This document shows, one piece after another, positions 40,617 through 53,561 of a stretch of 64,000 nt of DNA (position 1 is the stretch's first letter; every line of letters starts with the position of its first letter). The notes beneath the pieces are model-generated. The model saw nothing but the letters and a program-made list of their open reading frames with translations. It did not search any database and was not told where the DNA came from. Made by a program: the position numbers and the translations under genes. Source of the stretch: Actinospineispora eucalypti (GTDB taxonomy: Bacteria > Actinomycetota > Actinomycetes > Mycobacteriales > Pseudonocardiaceae); NCBI GenBank assembly GCA_014208095.1, contig JACHMT010000005.1:744001-808000 (forward strand), written 5' to 3'.

Positions 40617-41410
40617 GCGAGCTGGACGAGCTGTTCGCCGGATGCCGGGCGGAGGGCCGCGCGGCCCTGGTCGGCTACCTGCCGGCCGGCTATCCGACGG
40701 TGCCCGACTCGGGCCGGCTGTTCGAGGCGATGCTGGACGCCGGTGCCGACCTGGTGGAGGTCGGCCTGCCGTACTCGGACCCGGTGCTGGACGGGCCGAC
40801 CATCCAGACCGCGGCGGAGACCGCGTTGCGCGGCGGCACCCGGATCCGGGACGTGTTCGGCATCGTCGAGCGCATCGCCTCCTCCGGCGGGCGCGCGGTG
40901 ATCATGACCTACTTCAACCCGGTGCTGCGCTACGGCGTGGACGCGTTCGCCCGCGACCTGGCCGCCGCCGGCGGGCTGGGGCTGATCACCCCCGACCTGG
41001 TGCCGGACGAGGCCGACGAGTGGATGGTCGCGTCCGAACGGCACGGGCTGGACCGGATCTTCCTGGTCGCCCCCTCGTCGACCGAGGAGCGGATCGCCCG
41101 GACCACGGCGGCCACCAGCGGCTTCCTCTACGCCTCCGCGGTGATGGGGGTGACCGGCGCGCGGGACGCGCTCGGTCCGGCCGCCGCCGAGCTGGTGGCC
41201 CGTTGCCGGCCGCACACCCGGCTGCCCATCGGCGTCGGCCTCGGCGTGCGCTCCGGCGCCCAGGCCGCCCAGGTGGCGGGCTTCGCCGACGCGGTGATCG
41301 TGGGCTCGGCCCTGGTCGCCGCCGCCGGCCAGGGGGAGCCCGCGCTGCGCGAGCTGACCGCCGAACTGGCCGGCGGGTGCCGCCTTCGGCGTCCTGTGAG
41401 TGCTGAGTGA
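40613..41410 (+). CDS. trpA: tryptophan synthase alpha chain; stop codon provided by a repeat
   Basis: 265-residue TIM barrel. Motifs: ALVGYLPAGYPT, the catalytic Glu in LVEVGLPYSDPVLDGPTIQ, and the second Asp in that motif; GVGLGVRSGAQAA at the end of the barrel. GTG at 40613 overlaps trpB. The last residues (CRLRRPVSAE) are not typical of the family: they come from a repeat that begins at 41396, and the TGA at 41408-41410 lies within its left arm. The core enzyme is intact. Confidence 0.94.
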   Translation: MSELDELFAGCRAEGRAALVGYLPAGYPTVPDSGRLFEAMLDAGADLVEVGLPYSDPVLDGPTIQTAAETALRGGTRIRDVFGIVERIASSGGRAVIMTYFNPVLRYGVDAFARDLAAAGGLGLITPDLVPDEADEWMVASERHGLDRIFLVAPSSTEERIARTTAATSGFLYASAVMGVTGARDALGPAAAELVARCRPHTRLPIGVGLGVRSGAQAAQVAGFADAVIVGSALVAAAGQGEPALRELTAELAGGCRLRRPVSAE

Positions 41411-41522
41411 CGCTACGCCTTCGGCGCCGCGGAGCGGTGGCGATGCTCGGCACTCACGGAAGTACCCGCCGCCGCGCGGCTCGTGAGTGCCGAGCATCGC
41501 CATAGCGTCACTCAGCACTCAC
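41396..41522. repeat. 127-bp compound palindrome between trpA and lgt
   Basis: Outer arms of 20 bp (GTGAGTGCTGAGTGACGCTA at 41396-41415; its exact complement at 41503-41522) enclose inner perfect arms of 21 bp (41438-41458 and 41482-41502). The right inner and outer arms are adjacent. All arms share GTGAGTG-CGAG or TGAG with the 40-bp elements at 8137 and 61978, so this is probably a related, longer family member. It supplies the trpA stop codon. Confidence 0.88.
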
Positions 41523-41524
41523 AG

Positions 41525-41557
41525 GTACTCGACTGAGGCAACGCCTCGGTCGAGTAC
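41525..41557 (+). terminator. hairpin just before lgt
   Basis: Arms GTACTCGACTGAGGC (41525-41539) and GCCTCGGTCGAGTAC (41543-41557) pair in 14 of 15 positions with an AAC loop. It lies three bases after the compound palindrome. It may end trp transcription; its right end overlaps TACGGT (41555-41560), a possible -10 of lgt. Confidence 0.55.
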
Positions 41558-41566
41558 GGTGTGAAC

Positions 41567-42565
41567 GTGCTTTCCGCGTTGACCTCCGGGTACTTGGCCA
41601 CCATCCCGAGCCCGGACCAGGGGGTCTGGTACCTCGGTCCGCTCCCGATCAGGGCGTACGCGCTGTGCATCATCGCCGGCATCGTGGTCGCCGTCATGTG
41701 GGGCGAGCGGCGGCTGGTCGACCGGGGCGGCGAGCCGGGCACCGTGACCGACGTCGCGGTGTTCGCGGTGCCGTTCGGACTGGTCGGCGGCCGGCTCTAC
41801 CACGTGGCGACGGACTGGCAGAAGTACTTCGGCCCGGGCGCCAACCCGGTCGACGCGCTGAAGATCTGGCACGGCGGGCTGGGCATCTGGGGGGCCATCG
41901 CGCTGGGCGCGGTGGGCGCCTGGATCGGCTGCCGCCGGCGCGGCATCTCGCTGGCCTTCTTCGCCGACGCGGTGGCGCCGGGCATCGTGACCGCGCAGGC
42001 CATCGGCCGCCTCGGCAACTACTTCAACCAGGAGCTGTACGGCCGGGAGACCGACCTGCCCTGGGGCCTGGAGATCTACAACCGGGTCATTCCGGGCACC
42101 CAGATACCGGACGACATGGCCGGCGTCGCGGTCAGCCACATCCCCGAGCGGATCGTGCAGCCCACGTTCCTGTACGAGCTGATCTGGAACCTGCTGGTCG
42201 CCGCGCTCGTGGTGTGGGCGGACCGGCAGTTCCGGCTGGGGCACGGCCGGGCGTTCGCGGTCTACGTCGCCGGTTACACCGCCGGCCGGTTCTTCATCGA
42301 GCAGATGCGCGACGACTACGCGACCCGGGTCTTCGGTGACATCCGAATCAACACCGTGGTCTCCGCGGTGGTCTTCCTCGGCGCGATCGCCTACCTGGTG
42401 CTGGTGCGCAAGCCCAGGGAGGACGGTCCGAACCGCCCGGCGGAAGCGCCCAGGGAACCGGTCGCCACGCCGGCCGCCCGTACGCCGTCCACCGTGGACA
42501 GCGCGCCCGACGGACCGGACGCGAAGCGGGGCACGGAACGCCCGGACGAGTCCGCCAAGGAATAG
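41567..42565 (+). CDS. lgt: prolipoprotein diacylglyceryl transferase
   Basis: 332-residue integral membrane enzyme that adds the diacylglyceryl group to lipobox cysteines, for example on the binding protein at 10356. About seven membrane segments; the Lgt signature is in QAIGRLGNYFNQELYGRET near residue 150, with RPTFLYE-type VQPTFLYELIWN near 205 and GRFFIEQMRDD near 245. GTG at 41567 is six bases after TACGGT; GTG at 41561 is an alternative. A hydrophilic tail of about 55 residues is common in actinobacteria. Position after trpA is as in M. tuberculosis. Confidence 0.93.
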   Translation: MLSALTSGYLATIPSPDQGVWYLGPLPIRAYALCIIAGIVVAVMWGERRLVDRGGEPGTVTDVAVFAVPFGLVGGRLYHVATDWQKYFGPGANPVDALKIWHGGLGIWGAIALGAVGAWIGCRRRGISLAFFADAVAPGIVTAQAIGRLGNYFNQELYGRETDLPWGLEIYNRVIPGTQIPDDMAGVAVSHIPERIVQPTFLYELIWNLLVAALVVWADRQFRLGHGRAFAVYVAGYTAGRFFIEQMRDDYATRVFGDIRINTVVSAVVFLGAIAYLVLVRKPREDGPNRPAEAPREPVATPAARTPSTVDSAPDGPDAKRGTERPDESAKE

Positions 42566-42912
42566 CTCGTTCGGTTACGTATGGTGACCGCCCGACCGCG
42601 CCGTCCAAGCCGATCTTTAGGAACGCCGGCTCGAGCGGTCTGTCGACTCACACCCGCTCGGAAAGGCGTTTCCCGCTCCAGGGGGACAAAACCTTCCGGT
42701 CGCCGTATCGTGTTTGCCGAGTCACCAGGGTGTCGGCACGGTTAACCGTGCATACACCGGCCACGCCAGCGGGAATGCCGCCGGGCAGGCCAGGTTAAGG
42801 GTCGGACAAGACCTGTGCCAGGCGGTTTCCCGCCTGTTACAGTCTCGAGAAATCCGCGGGCCGCCGTTGTCCCGAAACACGGCAGCTACCAGCCTCCAGG
42901 GAGGTCTCCGCG
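42566..42912. other. 347-base intergenic region before gltB
   Basis: No gene-like frame with normal codon use was seen. It holds a 16-bp perfect palindrome (42736-42751), a small inverted repeat AGGCGG/CCGCCT (42820-42835) and TACAGT (42838-42843), a possible -10 about 70 bases before gltB. The composition is less GC-rich than coding DNA. It looks like a regulated promoter region with a leader. Confidence 0.5.
42736..42751. promoter_or_regulatory. 16-bp perfect palindrome upstream of gltB
   Basis: GCACGGTTAACCGTGC is fully self-complementary and lies 162 bases before the gltB start. It is a candidate operator for nitrogen-related control of glutamate synthase; the factor is unknown, and it does not match a GlnR box that I recognise. 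Confidence 0.45.
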
Positions 42913-45900
42913 GTGATCTTTTCTACCCAACCATCCGCGCGGGGCCTCTACCGCCCCGAGGCCGAGCACGACGCCTGCGGCGTCGCGATGGTTGCGGACA
43001 CCGGCGGCCGGCGCAGCCACGGCGTGGTGGCCGACGCGCTGACCGCCCTGGCCAACCTGGAGCACCGGGGCGCCGCCGGTGCCGAGCCCACCAGCGGGGA
43101 CGGCGCGGGCATCCTGCTGCAGGTGCCCGACGGGCTGCTGCGGGCCACCGTGGACTTCCCGCTGCCCGAACCGGCGCCGGACGGCGCGGGGCGGTACGCG
43201 GTCGGGCTGGTCTTCCTGCCGGAGTGCCCGGAGCAGCGGGCCGCTTCGGTCGGGCTGGTCGAGCGGCTGGCCGCCGAGGAGGGCCTGCGGGTGCTCGGCT
43301 GGCGGGAGCCACCCACCCGGCCGGACGCCGCCGGGCTCGGTGAAACCGCGCGGGCCGGCATGCCTCGGTTCGCTCAGCTGTTCGTCGCGAGCGCGGGCGA
43401 CGAGGCCGGGATTGCGCTCGACCGGATGGCGTTCTGCCTGCGAAAACGCGCCGAACGGGCGGCCGCCGAGCAGGCCTGCGGACTGTACTTCGCCTCGCTG
43501 TCCAGCCGCACGCTGGTGTACAAGGGCATGCTCACCACGCACCAGCTGCCGGTGTTCTTCCCCGACCTGACCGACCCCCGGACGGCCAGCGCGATCGCCC
43601 TGGTGCACAGCCGGTTCTCCACCAACACCTTCCCGTCCTGGCCGCTGGCCCACCCGTACCGCTATGTCGCGCACAACGGCGAGATCAACACCATCCGGGG
43701 CAACCGGAACCGGATGCGGGCCCGGGAGGCGCTGCTGGCCAGCGACCTGATCCCGGGCGACCTGGAGCGGCTGTTCCCGATCTGTACCGAGGGCGCATCC
43801 GACTCGGCCTCCCTGGACGAGGTGCTGGAGCTGCTGCACCTGGGCGGTCGCTCGCTGCCGCACGCGGTGCTGATGATGATCCCGGAGGCGTGGGAGAACC
43901 ACGAGGAGATGGACCCCGCCCGGCGGGCCTTCTACGAGTTCCACGCCAGCCTGATGGAGCCGTGGGACGGCCCGGCCTGCGTCACCTTCACCGACGGAAC
44001 GCTGGTCGGCGCGGTGCTGGACCGCAACGGCCTGCGCCCGGCCCGCTGGTGGCAGCTGGCCGACGGCCGGGTGGTGCTGGCCAGCGAGACCGGGGTGCTG
44101 GACGCGCCGCCCGGTGACGTGGTGGCCAAGGGGCGCCTGCAGCCGGGACGGATGTTCCTGGTGGACACCGAGGCCGGGCGGATCGTGGCCGACGACGAGA
44201 TCAAGGGCGCACTGGCCGCCGAACTGCCCTACGACGAGTGGCTGCACGCCGGGATGCTGGACGTGACCGGCCTGCCGCCGCGCGAGCATGTGGTGCAGAC
44301 CCACGAGTCGGTGCTGCGCCGCCAGCAGACCTTCGGCTACACCGACGAGGAGCTGCGCATCCTGCTCGGGCCGATGGCCACCCGGGCCGCCGAACCGGTC
44401 GGCTCGATGGGCACGGACACCCCGGTGGCCGCGCTGTCCCAGCGGCCCCGCCTGCTCTACGACTACTTCGCCCAGCTGTTCGCCCAGGTCACCAACCCGC
44501 CGCTGGACGCGATCCGGGAAGAGATCGTGACCAGCGTGGCCCGGGTGATGGGGCCGGAGCACAACCTGCTCGAGCCGACGCCGGCGTCCTGCCGGCACCT
44601 GCGCCTGCCCTACCCGGTGATCGACAACGACGAGCTGGCCAAGATCCTGCACATCAACGACGACGGCAACCTGCCCGGGTTCGCCGCCGCCGTGATCAGT
44701 GGGCGGTACCAGGTGGACGGCGGTGCGGGGGCGCTGGAGGCGGCGCTGGACCGGGTGCGCCGCGAGGCATCCGAGGCCATCGCGGACGGGGCCAGGGTGC
44801 TGGTGCTCTCCGACCGGGACTCCGACCACCGGATGGCGCCCATCCCGTCGTTGCTGCTCACCTCGGCGGTGCACCACCACCTGGTCCGGCAGCGGGAACG
44901 CACGCGGGTGGCCCTGGTGGTGGAGAGCGGCGACTGCCGCGAGGTGCACCACGCGGCCCTGCTGCTCGGCTACGGCGCGGCCGCGGTGAACCCCTACCTG
45001 GCCATGGAAACCATCGAAGCCATGATCGTGCGCGGCGACATCTCCGGCATCGCGCCGGCCGCCGCGCTGCGCAACTACCGGACCGCGATGGTCAAGGGCG
45101 TGCTGAAGGTGATGTCCAAGATGGGCATCTCCACGGTCGGCGCCTACACCGCCGCGCAGGTCTTCGAGGCGATCGGGTTGTCGCGGGACCTGGTGGACCA
45201 GTACTTCACCGGCACCGCGTCACAGCTCGGCGGGGTCGGCCTGGACGTGCTGGCCGAGGAGGTGGCCGCCCGCCACCGCCTGGCCTACCCGGAGAACCCG
45301 GCCGACCAGGTGCGCCGCCGCCTGGACGTGGGCGGCGAGTACGCCTACCGCCGCGACGGCGAGCTGCACCTGTTCACCCCGGAAACGGTGTTCCTGCTGC
45401 AGCACGCCACCAAGTCCGGCCAGGTGGAGGTGTTCCGCCGGTACACCGCCGAGTGCGACCGGCTGGCCGCCGAGGGCGGCGCGCTGCGCGGGCTGTTCAC
45501 GCTGCGCACCGGGGTGCGGCCGGCCGTACCGCTGGACGAGGTGGAGCCGGTGGCGGCCATCCTGGGCCGGTTCAACACCGGCGCGATGTCCTACGGCTCG
45601 ATCTCCGCCGAGGCCCACGAGACGCTGGCCGTGGCGATGAACAACCTGGGTGCCCGGTCCAACACCGGCGAGGGCGGCGAGGACATCGACCGGCTCTACG
45701 ACCCGCGCCGGCGCAGCGCGATCAAGCAGGTGGCCTCCGGCCGTTTCGGGGTGACCAGCGAGTACCTGGTGAACGCCACCGACATCCAGATCAAGATGGC
45801 CCAGGGCGCGAAGCCGGGGGAGGGCGGCCAGCTGCCGGGCAACAAGGTGTGGCCGTGGATCGCCCGCACCCGCCACTCCACCCCCGGGGTCGGGCTGATC

Positions 45901-47518
45901 TCGCCGCCGCCCCACCACGACATCTACTCCATCGAGGACCTGGCCCAGCTGATCCACGACCTGAAGAACGCCAACTCGGACGCGCGGGTGCACGTCAAGC
46001 TGGTGTCCTCGGTGGGCGTCGGCACCGTGGCGGCCGGGGTGGCCAAGGCGCACGCCGACGTGGTGCTCATCTCCGGGCACGACGGCGGCACCGGGGCGGC
46101 CCCGCTCACCTCGCTCAAGCACGCCGGCGCGCCGTGGGAGATCGGGCTGGCCGACACCCAGCAGACGCTGCTGCTCAACGGGCTGCGGGACCGCATCGTG
46201 GTGCAGACCGACGGGCAGATGAAGACCGGCCGGGACGTCGTGGTGGCCGCGCTGCTCGGCGCCGAGGAGTACGGCTTCTCCACCGCCCCGCTGATCGTGG
46301 CCGGCTGCGTGATGATGCGGGTCTGCCACCTGGACACCTGCCCGGTGGGAGTGGCCACCCAGGATCCCGAGCTGCGACGGCGGTTCACCGGCCGGCCGGA
46401 GTTCGTGGAGAACTTCTTCCGGTTCCTCGCCGAGGAGGTGCGCGAGTACCTGGCCGAGCTGGGTTTCCGCACGCTGGACGAGGCGATCGGGCACGCCGAG
46501 CTGCTGGAGACCGACCGCGCGGTTCGGCACTGGAAGGCGGTGCGCGGGCTGGACCTATCGCCGCTGTTCATGGTGCCCGAGGACGCCGGGCCGAGGCGGC
46601 GCACCCGGCCCCAGGACCACGGCCTGGACAAGGCACTGGACCAGACGCTGATCCAGCTGGCCGAGGCCGCGCTGGAGGACGCCCACCAGGTGCGCCTGGA
46701 GCTGCCGGTGCGCAACGTGAACCGGACGGTCGGCACGCTTCTCGGCGCCGAGGTGACCCGGCGCTACGGCGGTTCCGGGCTGCCGGAGGACACGATCTCG
46801 CTGCGGCTGACCGGGTCGGCCGGCCAGTCGCTGGGCGCGTTCCTTCCGCCGGGGATCACGATCGACCTGGTCGGAGACGCCAACGACTACCTGGCCAAGG
46901 GACTGTCCGGCGGGCGGGTGATCGCCCGGCCGCACCCGGACGCGCCGTTCCCGGCCGAGCACCAGGTGATCGCCGGCAACGTGATCGGCTACGGCGCGAC
47001 CTCGGGGGAGATCTTCCTGCGCGGCGTGGTCGGGGAGCGGTTCTGTGTGCGCAACTCGGGGGCGCTCGCGGTCGCCGAGGGCGTCGGTGACCACGCCTGC
47101 GAGTACATGACCGGCGGCACCGTGGTGGTGCTGGGCGCCACCGGACGGAATGTCGCGGCGGGCATGTCCGGTGGCACGGCCTACGTGCTGGACCTGGTGC
47201 CCGGGCGGGTGAACCGCGAGCTGGTGGACCTGGAACCGCCCGGTGAGGACGACCTGGAACGGCTGCGCGAGATCGTGCGCCGGCACCACGAGCTGACCGG
47301 TTCGGCCGTGGCCGCGTCGCTGCTCGGCGACTGGCCGCGCCGGTCCCGGGCGTTCACCAAGATCATGCCGAGGGACTACCGCCGAGTGCTGGAGGCGGTT
47401 CGGCTGGCCACCGCCGAGGGCCGGGATCCCGACCTGGCGGTGATGCAGGCCGCCGCCCGGCCGACGGCCGGGACCCAAGCCCTCGCCGGCCGGCCGACCA
47501 ATGACACCGAGGCGGCCC

Positions 47519-47526
<8 letters not shown>
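42913..47526 (+). CDS. gltB: glutamate synthase large subunit
   Basis: 1537-residue protein making glutamate from glutamine and 2-oxoglutarate. The catalytic Cys is residue 22 (HDACGVAMV) after a propeptide of 21 residues that is normally removed. Domains in order: amidotransferase (22-430), central (about 470-790), FMN synthase barrel (about 830-1215) with the [3Fe-4S] cysteines in CVMMRVCHLDTCPVG, and the C-terminal GXGXG helix domain. GTG at 42913 follows AGGGAGGT. gltD overlaps its end. Confidence 0.97.
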
Positions 47527-49042
<1,516 letters not shown>

Positions 49043-49102
49043 CGCCGACCACCGGGGAAAGCTGACCGATCGGTTCGGCCGCGGCGCGAGATCCCGGTCT
49101 CG

Positions 49103-49108
49103 TACGAT
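49103..49108 (+). promoter_or_regulatory. putative -10 hexamer of recQ
   Basis: TACGAT, six bases, then GTG at 49115; leaderless layout. Confidence 0.45.
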
Positions 49109-49114
49109 CGGACC

Positions 49115-50947
<1,833 letters not shown>

Positions 50948-50998
50948 CCCCCAGCGTGCGAAAGAGGACTCCGGTGGGACGGGCGCGCGGGCGGGCGC

Positions 50999-51004
50999 TA
51001 GCGT
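50999..51004 (+). promoter_or_regulatory. putative -10 hexamer of the DUF2461 gene
   Basis: TAGCGT, seven bases, then ATG at 51012. Confidence 0.45.
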
Positions 51005-51011
51005 GCTCGGC

Positions 51012-51647
51012 ATGGGTTTCGCCGGGTTCGGGGAACGGCTGGTCGACTTCTACGACGGCCTGGAGGCCGACAACTCCAAGGCGTACTGGAACGAGCACAA
51101 GGCCGTCTACCAGGAGCATGTGCGCGCGCCGATGGAGGCGCTGCTGGCCGAGCTGGAACCCGAGTTCGGCCAGGGGAAGATCTTCCGGCCGTACCGGGAC
51201 GTTCGGTTCAGCGCGGACAAGACCCCGTACAAGACGCACTGCGGCGCGATCCTCGGCAGCCACTACGTGCAGGCCGGCGCGGGCGGGATCATGATCGCCG
51301 GCGGCTACTACCAGATGGCCGGCGACCAGGTGCGGCGTTACCGGGTCGCGGTGGACGAGGAGCGGCGGGGTGAGGACCTGCGCACGCGGCTCGCCGCGCT
51401 CGAGGGCTCGGGGCTGACCGTGGCCGGCGAGCTGCTCGCCACCCGCCCGCGCGGTATCGACCCCGGGCACCCGAGGCTGGAGCTGCTGCGGCACAAGTCG
51501 CTGTACGCGTTTCGCCGGTGGCCGGGGGAGCACCCGATGCTCGCCCCCGAGCTGGTCGGGGAGGTCACCGCCGCGTGGCGGGCGCTGAACCCGCTGGTGG
51601 AGTGGCTGTCCGACCACGTCGGACCGACCGAGAACCCGCGCCGCTGA
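51012..51647 (+). CDS. DUF2461 (TIGR02453) family protein
   Basis: 211-residue soluble protein. Typical segments: FYDGLEADNSKAYWNEHK near residue 10, IFRPYRDVRFSADKTPYKTH near 55, GGYYQMAGDQVRRYR near 95 and the KSLYAFRRWP segment near 165. Function of the family is unknown. The ATG at 51012 fits the TAGCGT spacing and the family N-terminus. It stands alone between recQ and a convergent VanZ-like gene. Confidence 0.87.
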   Translation: MGFAGFGERLVDFYDGLEADNSKAYWNEHKAVYQEHVRAPMEALLAELEPEFGQGKIFRPYRDVRFSADKTPYKTHCGAILGSHYVQAGAGGIMIAGGYYQMAGDQVRRYRVAVDEERRGEDLRTRLAALEGSGLTVAGELLATRPRGIDPGHPRLELLRHKSLYAFRRWPGEHPMLAPELVGEVTAAWRALNPLVEWLSDHVGPTENPRR

Positions 51648-51701
51648 TCCCGCCGAAACGGCCGGTGCACCGGGCAACCCCGAGATCGGGAGTGACCTGG
51701 T

Positions 51702-52025
51702 TCACCGTCGGGCGCGCCCAGTGAACCACAGGCCGATTGCCACGCCGGCCAGGTCGGTGAGGGCGTCCCAGGCGTCGGCGTCCCGGTTGATCGGCAGTAC
51801 ACCCTGCAGGAATTCCGAGGCGACCGCGTAAACGGCCAGGCCAACGGCTACTTGAACGATAGAGAAGCCGGCCCGGCGGGCGGTCCAGGCCAGTGCGGCG
51901 AACAACGCGCAGTGCACGACCTTGTCGAAGCCGGGAAACGGCAGCGGGGCGTCGGTGGCGGGGCTGAACAAGGCAAAAAGGCTGATCAGGGCCATGATCA
52001 CGAAAGGGAGCGCGCGCCTGGTCAC
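51702..52025 (-). CDS. VanZ-like membrane protein
   Basis: 107 residues with about four membrane segments. The VanZ-type motifs are FDKVVHCALFAALAWTARR in the second segment, ASEFLQGVLPINRDADAWDALTD near the end, and a last segment LAGVAIGLWF. Small VanZ-like proteins are common and of unknown role. The GTG at 52025 follows CACAAT by seven bases on the minus strand. Divergent from pyk. Confidence 0.82.
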   Translation of the reverse strand: MTRRALPFVIMALISLFALFSPATDAPLPFPGFDKVVHCALFAALAWTARRAGFSIVQVAVGLAVYAVASEFLQGVLPINRDADAWDALTDLAGVAIGLWFTGRARR

Positions 52026-52032
52026 GACCGGG

Positions 52033-52038
52033 ATTGTG
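52033..52038 (-). promoter_or_regulatory. putative -10 hexamer of the VanZ-like gene
   Basis: CACAAT on the minus strand, seven bases before the GTG at 52025. It decides this start among several upstream in-frame options. Confidence 0.45.
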
Positions 52039-52106
52039 CCTTCCGCCGGTGGCCGGCATCGCACGACGTTCACCTGACGGTAGCTGAATCGATTCGCCCT
52101 GGCGGT

Positions 52107-52112
52107 TAAGCT
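52107..52112 (+). promoter_or_regulatory. putative -10 hexamer of pyk
   Basis: TAAGCT, six bases, then GTG at 52119. GGGGA directly before the GTG might alternatively be a ribosome site. Confidence 0.45.
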
Positions 52113-52118
52113 TGGGGA

Positions 52119-53546
52119 GTGAGCCGCCGAGCAAAGATCGTTTGTACCCTGGGGCCGGCAACCTCGAGCCCGGAGCGAATCCGCGAGCTTGTGGAAGCCG
52201 GCATGGACGTGGCCCGGCTGAACTTCAGCCACGGCAACCGCGAGGACCACAAGCAGGTTTACGAGCTCGTCCGAGAGGCAGCGGACGAAGCCGGTCGCGC
52301 GGTGGGCATCCTCGCCGACCTCCAGGGCCCGAAGATCCGCCTCGGCCGTTTCGCCACCGGCCCGGTGGAGTGGCGCACCGGCGAAGAGGTGCGCATCACC
52401 GTGGAGGACGTGGCCGGCACCCACGACCGGGTGTCCACCACCTACGGCGGGCTCGCCGACGACGCGCGGCCGGACGACCGCCTGCTGGTGGACGACGGCA
52501 AGATCGGCCTCCGGGTAATCAAGGTGGACGGCCTCGACGTGGTCTGCGAGGTCGTCGAGGGCGGCACGGTCAGCGACAACAAGGGCATCTCGCTGCCCGG
52601 CATGAACGTCTCAGTGCCGGCGATGAGTGAGAAGGACATCTCCGACCTGGAGTTCGCCCTCGGCCTGCGGGTCGACTTCGTGGCGCTGTCCTTCGTGCGC
52701 AGCCCGGCGGACATCGACCAGGTGCACCAGGTGATGGACCGGGTCGGCGGCGGCCGGCTGCCGGTCATCGCCAAGCTGGAGAAGCCGGAGGCGGTGGACA
52801 ACCTCGAGGCCATCGTGCTGGCCTTCGACGGGATCATGGTCGCCCGAGGCGACCTGGGCGTGGAGCTGCCGCTGGAGAACGTGCCGCTGGTGCAGAAGCG
52901 GGCCATCCAGATCGCCCGGGAGAACGCCAAGCCGGTGATCGTGGCCACCCAGATGCTGGACTCGATGATCACCAACCCCCGGCCGACCAGGGCCGAGGCC
53001 TCCGACGTGGCGAATGCCGTGCTGGACGGCGCCGACGCGGTGATGCTCTCCGGGGAGACCAGCGTCGGCCGTTACCCGATCAAGACCGTGCGCACCATGG
53101 CGGAGATCGTGGAGGCGGTGGAGTCCGGCACGTCTGTCGCGGTGCCCCCGCTGAACCACGTGCCGAGGACCAAGCGCGGCGTGCTCTCCTATGCGGCCAG
53201 GGACATCGGGGAGCGGCTGAACGCCCGCGCGCTGGTCGCGTTCACGCAGTCCGGGGACACCGTGCGCCGGTTGGCCCGGTTGCACAGCAGGCTTCCGCTG
53301 CTCGCCTTCACCCCGGTCCCGGCGGTGCGCAGCCAGCTGGCCCTGACCTGGGGCACCGAGACCTTCCTGGTCGACCAGGTGGATTCCACCGACGCCATGG
53401 TCCGGCAGGTGGATGCCGCGATGCTCTCCATCGGCCGGTCCACCCCGGGTGACCTGGTCGTGGTGGTGGCCGGCTCGCCGCCCGCCACGATCGGTTCCAC
53501 CAACCTCATCCGGGTGCACCGGCTGGGCGAAGACGATCACGGCTAA
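52119..53546 (+). CDS. pyk: pyruvate kinase
   Basis: 475 residues, last step of glycolysis. Motifs: KIVCTLGPATSSPERI, LNFSHGNREDH, LADLQGPKIRLG, catalytic Lys in VIAKLEKPEAV, metal site MVARGDLGVE and the C-terminal allosteric domain (residues about 350-475). GTG at 52119 gives the usual VSRRAKIVCTLG start. tesB follows after 15 bases, the order seen in M. tuberculosis (pykA-tesB1). Confidence 0.96.
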   Translation: MSRRAKIVCTLGPATSSPERIRELVEAGMDVARLNFSHGNREDHKQVYELVREAADEAGRAVGILADLQGPKIRLGRFATGPVEWRTGEEVRITVEDVAGTHDRVSTTYGGLADDARPDDRLLVDDGKIGLRVIKVDGLDVVCEVVEGGTVSDNKGISLPGMNVSVPAMSEKDISDLEFALGLRVDFVALSFVRSPADIDQVHQVMDRVGGGRLPVIAKLEKPEAVDNLEAIVLAFDGIMVARGDLGVELPLENVPLVQKRAIQIARENAKPVIVATQMLDSMITNPRPTRAEASDVANAVLDGADAVMLSGETSVGRYPIKTVRTMAEIVEAVESGTSVAVPPLNHVPRTKRGVLSYAARDIGERLNARALVAFTQSGDTVRRLARLHSRLPLLAFTPVPAVRSQLALTWGTETFLVDQVDSTDAMVRQVDAAMLSIGRSTPGDLVVVVAGSPPATIGSTNLIRVHRLGEDDHG

Positions 53547-53561
53547 GGCACACTTCGGCAC

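Noticed and set aside
42714..42912. Frame in the gap before gltB
   Set aside because: Codon use is unlike the neighbouring genes and the frame continues out of phase into gltB.
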